Assembly (NCBI RefSeq): GCF_051155795.1
Contig: NZ_DAXETW010000011.1
Location: 11,918 to 75,917, forward strand
Direction: 5' to 3'
From: Longibacter sp051155795
GTDB lineage: Bacteria > Bacteroidota > Rhodothermia > Rhodothermales > Salinibacteraceae
Length of the DNA stretch: 64,000 bases
In this document: positions 55,568-63,536 of the stretch, piece by piece
How the letters are laid out: every line of letters starts with the position of its first letter
How positions within the stretch are numbered: the stretch's first letter is position 1
The notes under the pieces: model-generated
What the model saw: only the letters and a program-made list of their open reading frames with translations
The model's database searches: none
What the model was told of the DNA's origin: nothing
Position numbers and translations under genes: made by a program

Positions 55568-55825
55568 ATCAGCAGCTGTGATTTGTGTTCAGTGCCGGCG
55601 GGTGCCGCAGGTCGCGGGCGCCGCCGTGCGAACGAGGGCGTACCGGACGCGCCGATGCTTCAGGGGAACGCGTCGTCGTACATCATCACGTTATCATAAT
55701 ACTCAAAATCAAGTGGGAAAGGTGACGGATTGAAGGTGCCGAGGTTACTGCCGGGTCGTTCCCGCCGCCGTCCAGCCAATGCGCCTGTGACGCAAACGGC
55801 CGCAGTCGCGAACGCTGTACTTGGA

Positions 55826-56446
55826 TTACTCGCGACCGACCGGCTCGAGTACGGCTCGAACCGGTGCGGCATCCGCCCCTTCAATTTTCATAGGGAGCGC
55901 CAGGAGTCGGTAGCGACCGGGAGACACATCCGAAAGGTGAAGGCCCTCAAGGTTTACCATGCCCGCCTCGGCCATCGCGTGGTGTGCGTCGAGGGCTGTG
56001 CTCTCAAGCGGGTCGATGGATGGGGCATCCGTACCGATCAGGACGACATCTCGATCCTTCATCACCCGAATGGCTTCCGGGTGGATCGCCGTTATCGTAT
56101 CCGGCCATGCCGTCGTGCTGACGTCCGATGCCGGGGTTCGAAAGAGGATGCGCCGGGCGGCGACGGCTTCGACGTCAACGGGGGTTACGCACGCGCCGGT
56201 CACATGGACAACATCAACCGGGCCAACAAACGGCCGCAGCGGCACGTCGTCGATGGATGCACCGTCGTCGAGAAAATGCAGCGGCGCATCTGCATGGGTG
56301 CCGGCGTGCACGCTTGTGCGGATGGCACCGAGGTTCACCGTGCTGCCCTGCTCGCGTCGGGCGGTCCACATCCATTCAACCGGCTGGTCGCCGGGCCAGA
56401 CGGCCGTTGAAGGCGATAGCGTACGGGTGATATCGATGAGCGTCAT
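55826..56446 (-). CDS. kynB: Kynurenine formamidase-type cyclase family protein
   Basis: This 206-residue metal hydrolase has the cyclase-family motif HAGTHADAPLHF, with the two His and Asp as metal ligands. A later GTDAPSIDPLES matches the KynB group that cleaves N-formylkynurenine. Length and full-length pattern agree with bacterial KynB. No other tryptophan-degradation genes are in the window, so the substrate is by family only. An aryl-formamidase relative acting on another substrate is possible. Confidence 0.85.
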   Translation of the reverse strand: MTLIDITRTLSPSTAVWPGDQPVEWMWTARREQGSTVNLGAIRTSVHAGTHADAPLHFLDDGASIDDVPLRPFVGPVDVVHVTGACVTPVDVEAVAARRILFRTPASDVSTTAWPDTITAIHPEAIRVMKDRDVVLIGTDAPSIDPLESTALDAHHAMAEAGMVNLEGLHLSDVSPGRYRLLALPMKIEGADAAPVRAVLEPVGRE

Positions 56447-56508
56447 GAAGGACGGGGCGTCTCAGAAACCGGGACAGCCGCAACGGGGGCGCAGAGCGAC
56501 GTGCGTTC

Positions 56509-56739
56509 TTACGTGCGCTCTCGCTGCGGTAAAACGGGAGACGGCGTTGGGACATCGCGCACCGGCGACCGGTCCCCGCTAAATGACGGCGGCGGAGGCT
56601 GAGGCTCCCAGTGAGGCCCGCCGGACGAGCCACCGGACGAGCCGGAATCATTGCTCCAGATCAAGTGCCACAGAAGCGTGCACAGGATAACGGGGCCAAA
56701 TGCCACAAAGAAGCTGAGGACCTGGTATATCCAGTTCAT
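56509..56739 (-). CDS. Small single-helix membrane protein with disordered tail
   Basis: This 76-residue protein starts with a strong membrane helix (NWIYQVLSFFVAFGPVILCT...LLWHL). A Gly/Ser linker and a Pro-rich, charged tail ending VLPQRERT follow. The frame extends upstream to 56994, but the ATG at 56739 places the helix at the N-terminus. No family is recognised. A very similar architecture (single helix plus acidic disordered tail) occurs in the small protein encoded at 59809-60051 in the carotenoid block. Confidence 0.6.
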   Translation of the reverse strand: MNWIYQVLSFFVAFGPVILCTLLWHLIWSNDSGSSGGSSGGPHWEPQPPPPSFSGDRSPVRDVPTPSPVLPQRERT

Positions 56740-57260
56740 AATCGTGTCGTAGATCGTACGTCGGCAGGTCGGGACACGTGCGCACACCGCGGGAGCGCTT
56801 CCTTCATATTCCATTAACAAATGCCCACGGCATCGGTTTCGGGCGTGAGGGGGTTTCTCGTGAGGCGGCCGTGCATCGAGGAGAAGGTGTGTCGCACAGC
56901 GCGCGCCCGTTGTATTAGGGTGCAGTAGATCGCAGCGTACCGGCCGGCTACCCGGCACGATGGGTCTGCAGTCAGACCGTGCGCCTTCGATCATACGCCA
57001 GTACCGCGTACACCGGAGCCTTGCGCTTTTTCGGCCGCCAACGCACCCGTGTCCGTCCGTTGCGACCGGTTATTACGAGAAGGTTTCCCGACTCGTTGGC
57101 AATCTCAAGCGCGATTCGTACAGATCGTTCCCCGTCGCATGTAACTTGGGCGTGTACCATCCTCTGATGGGCTCGACGCCGGATCGGATGAAGGCGGTCG
57201 TCCGTTCCGGCCGACGCGGCGTTACTCCCTTCTTTCTGTCACCTCCCCCCTCTTTCGCCT
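56740..57260. other. Intergenic region upstream of crtO-like gene
   Basis: About 520 bases. One minus-strand frame (56972-57160) has protein-like character and is listed with low confidence. Otherwise no gene is supported. Promoters for the crtO-like gene (plus) and the small membrane protein (minus) are expected here. Confidence 0.4.
56972..57160 (-). CDS. Possible small hypothetical protein
   Basis: This 62-residue frame (MVHAQVTCDGERSVRIALEI at its start) has a balanced, protein-like amino-acid mix ending in a basic segment. However, its third-position GC (about 60% by my count) is not clearly above background and no family is recognised. The plus strand is also open here. It is listed only as a candidate. 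Confidence 0.25.
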   Translation of the reverse strand: MVHAQVTCDGERSVRIALEIANESGNLLVITGRNGRTRVRWRPKKRKAPVYAVLAYDRRRTV

Positions 57261-58796
57261 GTGGACTACGATGTCATCACGGTTGGAGCCGGTCACAACA
57301 GCCTTATCACCAGTGCGTATCTTGCCCAGGCAGGGTATCGCGTCGGTGTCTTCGAACGACGCGACATCGTCGGCGGGGCTGTCTCGACAAAGGAGATTGT
57401 ACCGGGATATCAATTCGATCTCGGGGGGAGCGCCCACATTCTCATCCGCTTAACGCCCATCGTCGAGGAGCTTGAACTCAACCGTTTCGGCCTCGAGTAC
57501 ATCGACCTCGATCCGCTCTTCTTCGCTCCCTTTCCCGACGGGGATGCCGTCTTCATGTACCGGGATGTGGACCGGACGGCCAATCATCTCGAAGACAAGT
57601 TTCCCGGCCAGGGGGAAGCGTATCGCCGGTTTATCGACGACTGGTCCGGTTTTGCGCAAACGATGCGTGAGATGTTCTTGACCACGCCCAATCCCTTGAA
57701 TCTCGGCAAGAAGATGTTTCTCGGGGCTTCGTCTCGCCTCAAGTGGTCGACGGAGTTGCGTCACATCCTTCGCCCATACGGTCACGTGGTTCGGGAATAC
57801 TTTGACGAAGAAAAAATCCGTGCGATGTTGTCGTGGATGGCGGCCCAGTCGGGTCCCCCGCCGTCGGAGCCCCTCACCGGGCCCTTCGTTCTCTGGCATC
57901 CGCTATACCACGAGGGCGGTGTCGCTCGCCCGCGTGGCGGGTCCGGGATGCTCACCCAGGCGCTCAGGAAACATATCGAAGCCCACGGCGGCGAGGTGCA
58001 TACCGACGCGGAGGTATCAGACATTCTCGTGCGCGACGGGCGAGCACAGGGCATTCGCGTGAACGGACAGGTGTACACCGGTCGTGCGGTGTGCTCCGGC
58101 ACCCATATCCTTGAGGTCCTTGACCGCCTCCTCCCTCCCGCGTATCGGCCGGAATCCGCGGACGGACTGCGCGTCGGTAATGGGTTTGGGATCATGCTGC
58201 GCCTTGCCCTTGACGCTCCGGTCGAATACACCGCCCACCCGGGGAAGGACGCTCGGATGGGTCTTCAACTTCTTTGCCGGAGTACAGACCAGATCTATAA
58301 CGCGTACGGAGAATACCTCGGCGGTCGGCCGGCCACCGATCCGCCTATTGTGGCCATGACCTTTAGCGCAGCCGATGATACGCTGGCGCCCGACGGCGGG
58401 GAAGTCCTCTGGCTCTGGGGACAGTACTTCCCCTACGAACTCTCGGGCGGCGACACCTGGGACGATATCAAGGGGAAGGTCGCCAATCGACTGATCGACA
58501 CCTTCGAGACCTATGCGCCCGGCACCCGCGAGAAGATCGTCGGCCGCCTGTTTCAGCACCCGGAGTGGCTGGAATCACGGCTAGGGTTGCGTCGAGGCAA
58601 CGTGATGCACCTGGAGATGAGCCTCGACCAGATGTTCGCAGCCCGCCCGGCACTCGGCATGTCGGAGTATCGAAGCCATCTCGATGGATTGTACTTGACG
58701 GGCGCGAGCACGCACCCCGGCGGTGGCATCATGGGCGCGTCAGGACGCAACGCCGCCGGCGTTCTGCTCCGAGATCTGGACCGTCGCCGCGTCTAA
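57261..58796 (+). CDS. crtO: CrtO-type carotenoid ketolase / phytoene desaturase family
   Basis: This 511-residue flavoprotein has the FAD motif VGAGHNSLITSAYLAQAGYRVGVFERR at the N-terminus and a C-terminal family signature (LYLTGASTHPGGGIMGASGRNAA). The GAGHN form and spacing match CrtO beta-carotene 4-ketolases rather than CrtI desaturases. It would make the 4-keto end group found in salinixanthin-type carotenoids. The start is a GTG. It leads a plus-strand group with the lycopene cyclase and the rhodopsin, so it is probably needed for the antenna carotenoid. The ketolase call over desaturase is strong but from motifs only. Confidence 0.87.
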   Translation: MDYDVITVGAGHNSLITSAYLAQAGYRVGVFERRDIVGGAVSTKEIVPGYQFDLGGSAHILIRLTPIVEELELNRFGLEYIDLDPLFFAPFPDGDAVFMYRDVDRTANHLEDKFPGQGEAYRRFIDDWSGFAQTMREMFLTTPNPLNLGKKMFLGASSRLKWSTELRHILRPYGHVVREYFDEEKIRAMLSWMAAQSGPPPSEPLTGPFVLWHPLYHEGGVARPRGGSGMLTQALRKHIEAHGGEVHTDAEVSDILVRDGRAQGIRVNGQVYTGRAVCSGTHILEVLDRLLPPAYRPESADGLRVGNGFGIMLRLALDAPVEYTAHPGKDARMGLQLLCRSTDQIYNAYGEYLGGRPATDPPIVAMTFSAADDTLAPDGGEVLWLWGQYFPYELSGGDTWDDIKGKVANRLIDTFETYAPGTREKIVGRLFQHPEWLESRLGLRRGNVMHLEMSLDQMFAARPALGMSEYRSHLDGLYLTGASTHPGGGIMGASGRNAAGVLLRDLDRRRV

Positions 58797-58980
58797 AGGC
58801 TGCGCGGGCGTCACCACTGGATTCCGCCGGCTTCGACCCCAGGACATAGACCCGTGCACCGCTCGTCACAACATCGTATGTTCTACGCGAACTACGCCGG
58901 GAATGAAATGAATTCAGTCGAGTACACCGCTTGACGCATCATCTCCGATCCCTCATTCGCATCTTAAAGGCGTCGCCCGT

Positions 58981-59751
58981 ATGACGTACCTCATGTTCCA
59001 CTTCGTCTTTACGCTCCCAGCGATTCTGCTGCTGGCTGTGACCGTCCCGCGTCCACTTGCGGGAATCGGGGACGTGCGTGCCCGGTGGGCGATCCCGATC
59101 CTGTGCGCGATCGCGTTTTCCTATACGACGCCGTGGGACAATTTCCTGGTTGCGAACAGCGTGTGGTGGTATGGGCCGGACCGCGTCATCGCTACAATCG
59201 GGTACGTGCCGGTTGAAGAGTACATGTTCTTTATTCTGCAGCCGATACTGACGGGCCTTTTTCTCTACCATGTGCTCGTCCGATGGCCGCAGCCCGACCG
59301 CCCCAGCGGTCTCGCGCCACACGGCGTAGGATGTCTCTTCTGGATGGCTGTCGCCGGCGTCTCCTTTTACTTCCTGTTAGAAGGGCCGGATGACGCGTTT
59401 TACCTGAGTCTCATCCTCGCGTGGGCCGGCCCAGTCCTCGCCGGTATGTGGCTGTATGATGGTCACACCTTGTGGCAGAAGCGACGCACCATGCTCCTGG
59501 CCGTCGGAATACCTACGGTGTATCTCTGGATCGCGGATGCAATTGCTATCTACAGCGGGATCTGGACCATTTCTAGCGACTACACCCTCGGATTGAACGT
59601 CTGGACGCTGCCCCTCGAAGAGGCGACCTTCTTCCTCGTTACGAATTTGCTCGTGGTAAAAGGCGTGCTCCTCTTTCTTTTCGGCGATCATCAACCCGTG
59701 CAGCAGGTGGAGCGGACGCTGGACGAAACACCGGAAATGGCGGGCAGCTAG
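58981..59751 (+). CDS. crtYcd: Lycopene beta-cyclase, fused CrtYc-CrtYd type
   Basis: This 256-residue membrane enzyme makes beta-ionone rings from lycopene. The two homologous halves are visible: PWDNFLVANSVWW and PVEEYMFF (Pro near residue 77) in the first, and PLEEATFF (near 211) in the second, each followed by a hydrophobic FxxxN/Q segment. About six to seven membrane helices are present. In Actinobacteria the halves are separate genes; here they are fused, as in archaea and Salinibacter-type bacteria. It follows crtO by 184 bases, and a short membrane protein gene comes next. Confidence 0.93.
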   Translation: MTYLMFHFVFTLPAILLLAVTVPRPLAGIGDVRARWAIPILCAIAFSYTTPWDNFLVANSVWWYGPDRVIATIGYVPVEEYMFFILQPILTGLFLYHVLVRWPQPDRPSGLAPHGVGCLFWMAVAGVSFYFLLEGPDDAFYLSLILAWAGPVLAGMWLYDGHTLWQKRRTMLLAVGIPTVYLWIADAIAIYSGIWTISSDYTLGLNVWTLPLEEATFFLVTNLLVVKGVLLFLFGDHQPVQQVERTLDETPEMAGS

Positions 59752-59808
59752 ACAGTCATCGCTCGACGCCCGCTGCAGCATCACCTCTTGCATCTCTCTA
59801 CCCCGCCG

Positions 59809-60051
59809 ATGTACATCGACTACATCATTCTCGGCGTTATCAGCCTGGCAGTGCTCATCTGGGCGTATTCACGCCTTCCGGAAGACGACGACAACGATTC
59901 GGACGGCGGACAGGTTGTGCCCGTGGAGCCAACCGACGGTGATCCCGAGCCCCCACGATCCGCACCGCCATCCGGCGACGGCGCTCCGCACGATCCGCGA
60001 GAGAGCCAACCGGACCCGCAGGTAAATCCGTCGGAAACCGCAGCGGCGTAG
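59809..60051 (+). CDS. Small membrane protein downstream of crtYcd
   Basis: This 80-residue protein has one N-terminal membrane helix (IILGVISLAVLIWAYSRLP) and an acidic Pro/Asp/Glu-rich tail. It starts 57 bases after the lycopene cyclase, so it is probably co-transcribed. No family is recognised. A role as a small partner of carotenoid enzymes or the rhodopsin is speculation. An in-frame TTG at 59788 is a weaker start. Confidence 0.6.
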   Translation: MYIDYIILGVISLAVLIWAYSRLPEDDDNDSDGGQVVPVEPTDGDPEPPRSAPPSGDGAPHDPRESQPDPQVNPSETAAA

Positions 60052-60727
60052 TCCAAGCGCCCGAAATCCGTTTGGCTCCCAGCATCGCCCGCCGCAGCCC
60101 GACGATTTCTTGAACATGACGGGCGGTTATGGTCGATACCCGCCTTACGGTATCCGCCCAGTTTCGCCCTCATCCCCCAGCGAACCTTCGCTTCTGCTCG
60201 GTTCGTCGGCGTTATCATCGGTACAAATGAAACGGTCGCGTTGGAAGGGTGGGTGGTGAGCAACGATCGTGTCTCTCGCGGATCCCCCTGACAGACGGTC
60301 GATTTTACCCAACTGTGTCCTGCGGCGGCACGATGACGTGATAGCTTGTAATGTTCTAATTACATCGTTCCTTCACGGAGCGAAATGTTGAGCTTTTCCA
60401 CGTCGGCGTTTCCATATTGGAAGCGGTATCAGTCGCAGCCGGTACTACGACATCACGTATCGGCAGCGATGCCCCTAGTTCGCGTCGCGAGTAGGCGTTC
60501 TTTCCCTTCGACCTCCCGGGTCTGCACCCTCAGACTCGTCGCGTCAATGGAGGCTCGGTGGCCCAATCCCCGCACACCCGTACGTAGTGACTGACCCTCG
60601 GGTCGATCACGTGGTTTCCGGGAACGGCGCTATACCGATCTTGGCGCTGGATGTCGATCATGGCGAATCGCCTGCGAAGATGATTCAGACTCTTTCCGCT
60701 ACTCACCCAACAGCATCTTAGTCCACT
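60052..60727. other. Long intergenic region upstream of the rhodopsin gene
   Basis: 676 bases with no convincing gene on either strand. It holds the palindrome TGTAAT-N6-ATTACA at 60347-60364 and presumably the rhodopsin promoter. The length is unusual for this compact stretch and may hold an untranslated leader or a regulatory RNA. Confidence 0.5.
60347..60364. promoter_or_regulatory. Operator-like palindrome upstream of rhodopsin gene
   Basis: TGTAAT (60347-60352) and ATTACA (60359-60364) are exact inverted repeats with a 6-base spacer. The TGTA...TACA form recalls sites of MerR-family light regulators (CarA/CarH/LitR) that control carotenoid genes. It is 364 bases before the rhodopsin start, so its target is uncertain. 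Confidence 0.35.
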
Positions 60728-61561
60728 ATGTCTCTTGCAATGTTTCTCGAACTGCCGGACCTTTCGGCATTTCAGTTCAACCTGGTCTACAACATGTTCT
60801 CGTTCACGATCGCGACGATGTTTGCCGCGTTCGTGTTCTTCGTGCTGGCGCAGAAAAACCTCGCGCCGAAATACCGCGTCTCGATGATGGTGTCGGCCCT
60901 GGTGGTGCTCATCGCCGGCTACCACTATTTCCGCATCTTCGGCAGCTGGGATATGGCCTATGCACTGGAGGGAGGACAGTACGTCTTCCAGGAAGACAAG
61001 CCATTCAATGACGCGTATCGGTATGTGGACTGGCTGCTGACGGTGCCGCTGCTCGTCGTTGAACTTGTTCTCGTCCTCGGTCTACCGAAAGGCGAGAGCG
61101 GGTCGCTCATGGCGCGTCTCGGTTTCGCCGCGGCGCTCATGATTATTCTCGGCTACCCTGGCGAAGTCAGCGCCAACACGGGTCTCTTTGAGACGCGCGG
61201 CCTCTGGGGCTTCCTTAGCTCGGTACCGTTTGTCTACATCCTCTACATCCTCTTCACCGAGCTGTCGAGTACGATTCAGCGACAGTCCGGACGGGTGGCG
61301 AAGCTTCTTTCGAATGCTCGCCTCCTGCTTCTCTTTACATGGGGTTTCTATCCGATTGCGTACATGATTCCCATGTTCGTGGAAGGATACCCTGGAGAAG
61401 CTGCCGGCGCAGTCACAACCCTGCAGGTCAGCTACACCATTGCTGACGTGGCCGCCAAGGCGGGCTACGGCGTTCTGATCTACGCGATCGCGAAAGCCAA
61501 GTCCGAAGAGGAAGGCTATGTCGTCGACGAAATGGTCAAGCCGGCAAGCGCAGAAGCGTAA
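60728..61561 (+). CDS. Xanthorhodopsin-like light-driven proton pump
   Basis: This 277-residue seven-helix retinal protein has the Schiff-base Lys244 (VAAKAGYG) and counterion Asp240. The DTE proton-pump triad is D101, T105 and E112 in YVDWLLTVPLLVVEL. His66 (GYHYF) matches the His that pairs with the counterion in proteorhodopsins. Leu109 at the tuning position predicts green absorption. Gly161 (LWGFLSS) replaces bacteriorhodopsin Trp138, the change that opens the carotenoid pocket in xanthorhodopsin. It lies in a carotenoid gene block and has its own terminator. Proton pumping with an optional carotenoid antenna is the firm inference. Confidence 0.96.
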   Translation: MSLAMFLELPDLSAFQFNLVYNMFSFTIATMFAAFVFFVLAQKNLAPKYRVSMMVSALVVLIAGYHYFRIFGSWDMAYALEGGQYVFQEDKPFNDAYRYVDWLLTVPLLVVELVLVLGLPKGESGSLMARLGFAAALMIILGYPGEVSANTGLFETRGLWGFLSSVPFVYILYILFTELSSTIQRQSGRVAKLLSNARLLLLFTWGFYPIAYMIPMFVEGYPGEAAGAVTTLQVSYTIADVAAKAGYGVLIYAIAKAKSEEEGYVVDEMVKPASAEA

Positions 61562-61582
61562 GCGCGAACCGCTGCATGACGT

Positions 61583-61640
61583 CTCACCCAACCGGGTGAG
61601 CAAAAGCCCACCGTCCTATCACGGGCGGTGGGCTTTTTAT
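61583..61640 (+). terminator. Terminator of the rhodopsin gene
   Basis: A GC stem (AAAGCCCACCG at 61603-61613 against CGGTGGGCTTT at 61626-61636) with a 12-base loop is followed by a T run. A smaller hairpin CTCACCC/GGGTGAG (61583-61600) precedes it. It starts 21 bases after the stop codon. Confidence 0.92.
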
Positions 61641-62074
61641 ATGTCCATGCGAACGGATCGGGCTTCCGGTACTCCGGCGAGGCGCTCTCAGAGGTTCTGA
61701 ACACCGGTTTCCTGGCGATTGCTTGCACGCGGGACATGCCGCCTTCACGCTGACGGCACTGCCCCCCTCCGTACATAGCCGGCTCTCGCCCAGGACATCA
61801 GCGGACGCGCCGGTCGGTAGAAGAATGCGAAGCGCACGGAGGCGTCTGCACCTGGGGCGCCTTGCTACCGGGACGCGCCAGGAGGATATTCGCTCCTCTC
61901 CTCCTCGGAGGCTCCAGTCCGACCCTGGACCGCCTACGGACAAGGCGCTCGTGCGCCTCAAGACCTGCCTGAACACCCTGTCGGCCGCCATCTGCGTGCT
62001 CGTGTTAGCAGGACATATCCGACGCTCCTCGAAGCAGTGACTCTATCCCTGGCCGCACGGACGAACGGAGCGGC
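61641..62074. other. Intergenic region between rhodopsin and nptA-like genes
   Basis: About 430 bases between convergent genes after the rhodopsin terminator. Open frames on both strands lack recognisable character. No repeat or RNA gene is seen. Confidence 0.4.
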
Positions 62075-63391
62075 TCATCCGTCGCGCCCCTCGAGAGCTT
62101 CGGCGAGCGAGACCGGGTCGGCTGACCGATCTGTCGACACCGACGGGTCGCGCCGGGACGACGGCTCGGATGTTGTCTCAGGCTCGAGGGCCGGTCCTTG
62201 TTCAAGCCGGTCCGGCCTCGGCGGGTCATAGGTGAAGTCAAGGTTTCTTGTACCGAGAATCGTGATGAGCGGGATGGCAAAGAAAACCGTCGCCAGGTAA
62301 CCCAGCGCGTAGGCCCGATTCTTGACGGCGAGATCTCCCAATCGTTCAGCAAGGCGGATCGGAATCTGACGCAGCCGCCGGATCGGGAGAAAGAGCGCGA
62401 TGCCGTACAGGTTGAAGAAGAGGTGGGCCAGCGCGACCTTCACCGCGGCAACCCCCCGGAGCGCCTCCGCACTCCCGGGCTCCCCGGCTGAGGCTAAGAC
62501 GAGTGCCGCAACGATCGCGGTCATCGTCGTCCCAACGTTGGCGCCGAGCACGAACGGATAAATCTGCGAGACGGTAAGAATTCCTGCGCCGACCAGCGGC
62601 ACCGTCAGCGACGTTGTAATGCTCGAGCTCTGCACCAGAAAGGTGAGTGCAACACCGAACAACAGAGAGATGGCCGGCTGTCCGAAGATATACTTGTGGA
62701 GAAACTGCTCCGACCGGCCGAGGACGAGGCCTTTCAGAAGTGTGACAAGAAAGCGCAGCGACAGAAAGAGCAGCGCCAGTCCGACAATCAGTACAATGAT
62801 CCCGTTTTCACCCGCCATCTGAATCACGAATGTCGCGATCGGCTCCGTAATCTCTTTGACAGGACTCAGCAGCTGCGTCCCGCCCACCGTCGCGAGCGAA
62901 TCGGTAAGGTAGGCCGCCGGCGTGGAAACGAACTTGAAGATCAACTCGAGCGGAAACAGCGTGGCAACGGCCAGAAAGTTAAAGAAGTCATGGACCGTCG
63001 CTCCTGCCATGGCCCGACGAAACTCTTCTTTCCTCGTCACCGACCCGAGCGAGACGATCGTGTTCGTCACGCTCGTCCCGATATTCGCCCCCATGATAAT
63101 CGGAATCGCACCGGCGATATCGAGCCCCCCCGCCGCCACCAGCGACACCGTGAGCGTCGTCGTCGTTGAAGACGACTGCACGAGACTGGTCGCAAGAATC
63201 CCGATGAAGAGCCCGACGAACGGGTTTGACGTCATGCGGAGGAGACTCTCCGCCAACCCGCTCCCCATCAACTTGAAGGAGTCCCCCATCAACTCGAGAC
63301 TCGTAAAGAACATGACGAGGACGCCGACGAGAAAGACGACCTGAAGGACCGTGTTCGTCGAGGCGACCTTGGATTCCTGCGATGTCGTCAT
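62075..63391 (-). CDS. Na+/phosphate cotransporter family protein (NptA-like)
   Basis: This 438-residue membrane protein has two Na/Pi-cotransporter repeats, each with the QSSS motif (LVQSSSTTTTLTVSL and FLVQSSSITTSLTVPL) and a GANIGTS/GANVGTT segment. Around nine membrane helices are visible, and a 40-residue disordered Pro/Ser/Asp tail ends the protein. There is no PhoU domain fused to it. Sodium-driven phosphate transport is the family function, and direction (import or export) is not evident. Upstream lies miaA on the opposite strand. Confidence 0.92.
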   Translation of the reverse strand: MTTSQESKVASTNTVLQVVFLVGVLVMFFTSLELMGDSFKLMGSGLAESLLRMTSNPFVGLFIGILATSLVQSSSTTTTLTVSLVAAGGLDIAGAIPIIMGANIGTSVTNTIVSLGSVTRKEEFRRAMAGATVHDFFNFLAVATLFPLELIFKFVSTPAAYLTDSLATVGGTQLLSPVKEITEPIATFVIQMAGENGIIVLIVGLALLFLSLRFLVTLLKGLVLGRSEQFLHKYIFGQPAISLLFGVALTFLVQSSSITTSLTVPLVGAGILTVSQIYPFVLGANVGTTMTAIVAALVLASAGEPGSAEALRGVAAVKVALAHLFFNLYGIALFLPIRRLRQIPIRLAERLGDLAVKNRAYALGYLATVFFAIPLITILGTRNLDFTYDPPRPDRLEQGPALEPETTSEPSSRRDPSVSTDRSADPVSLAEALEGRDG

Positions 63392-63536
63392 AAATGGAGT
63401 GACGAAGACAGAGGGAACGACCGAGCGTCAGCGAGTATAGTTCGTCCGCCGAGCCTTTCCGATCCGCGCGTGCGGGATCGGTGGGACAATTTGTAAACCT
63501 AAAGCAGATGGTCTCCGCCCGGATCATCCTAATGTT

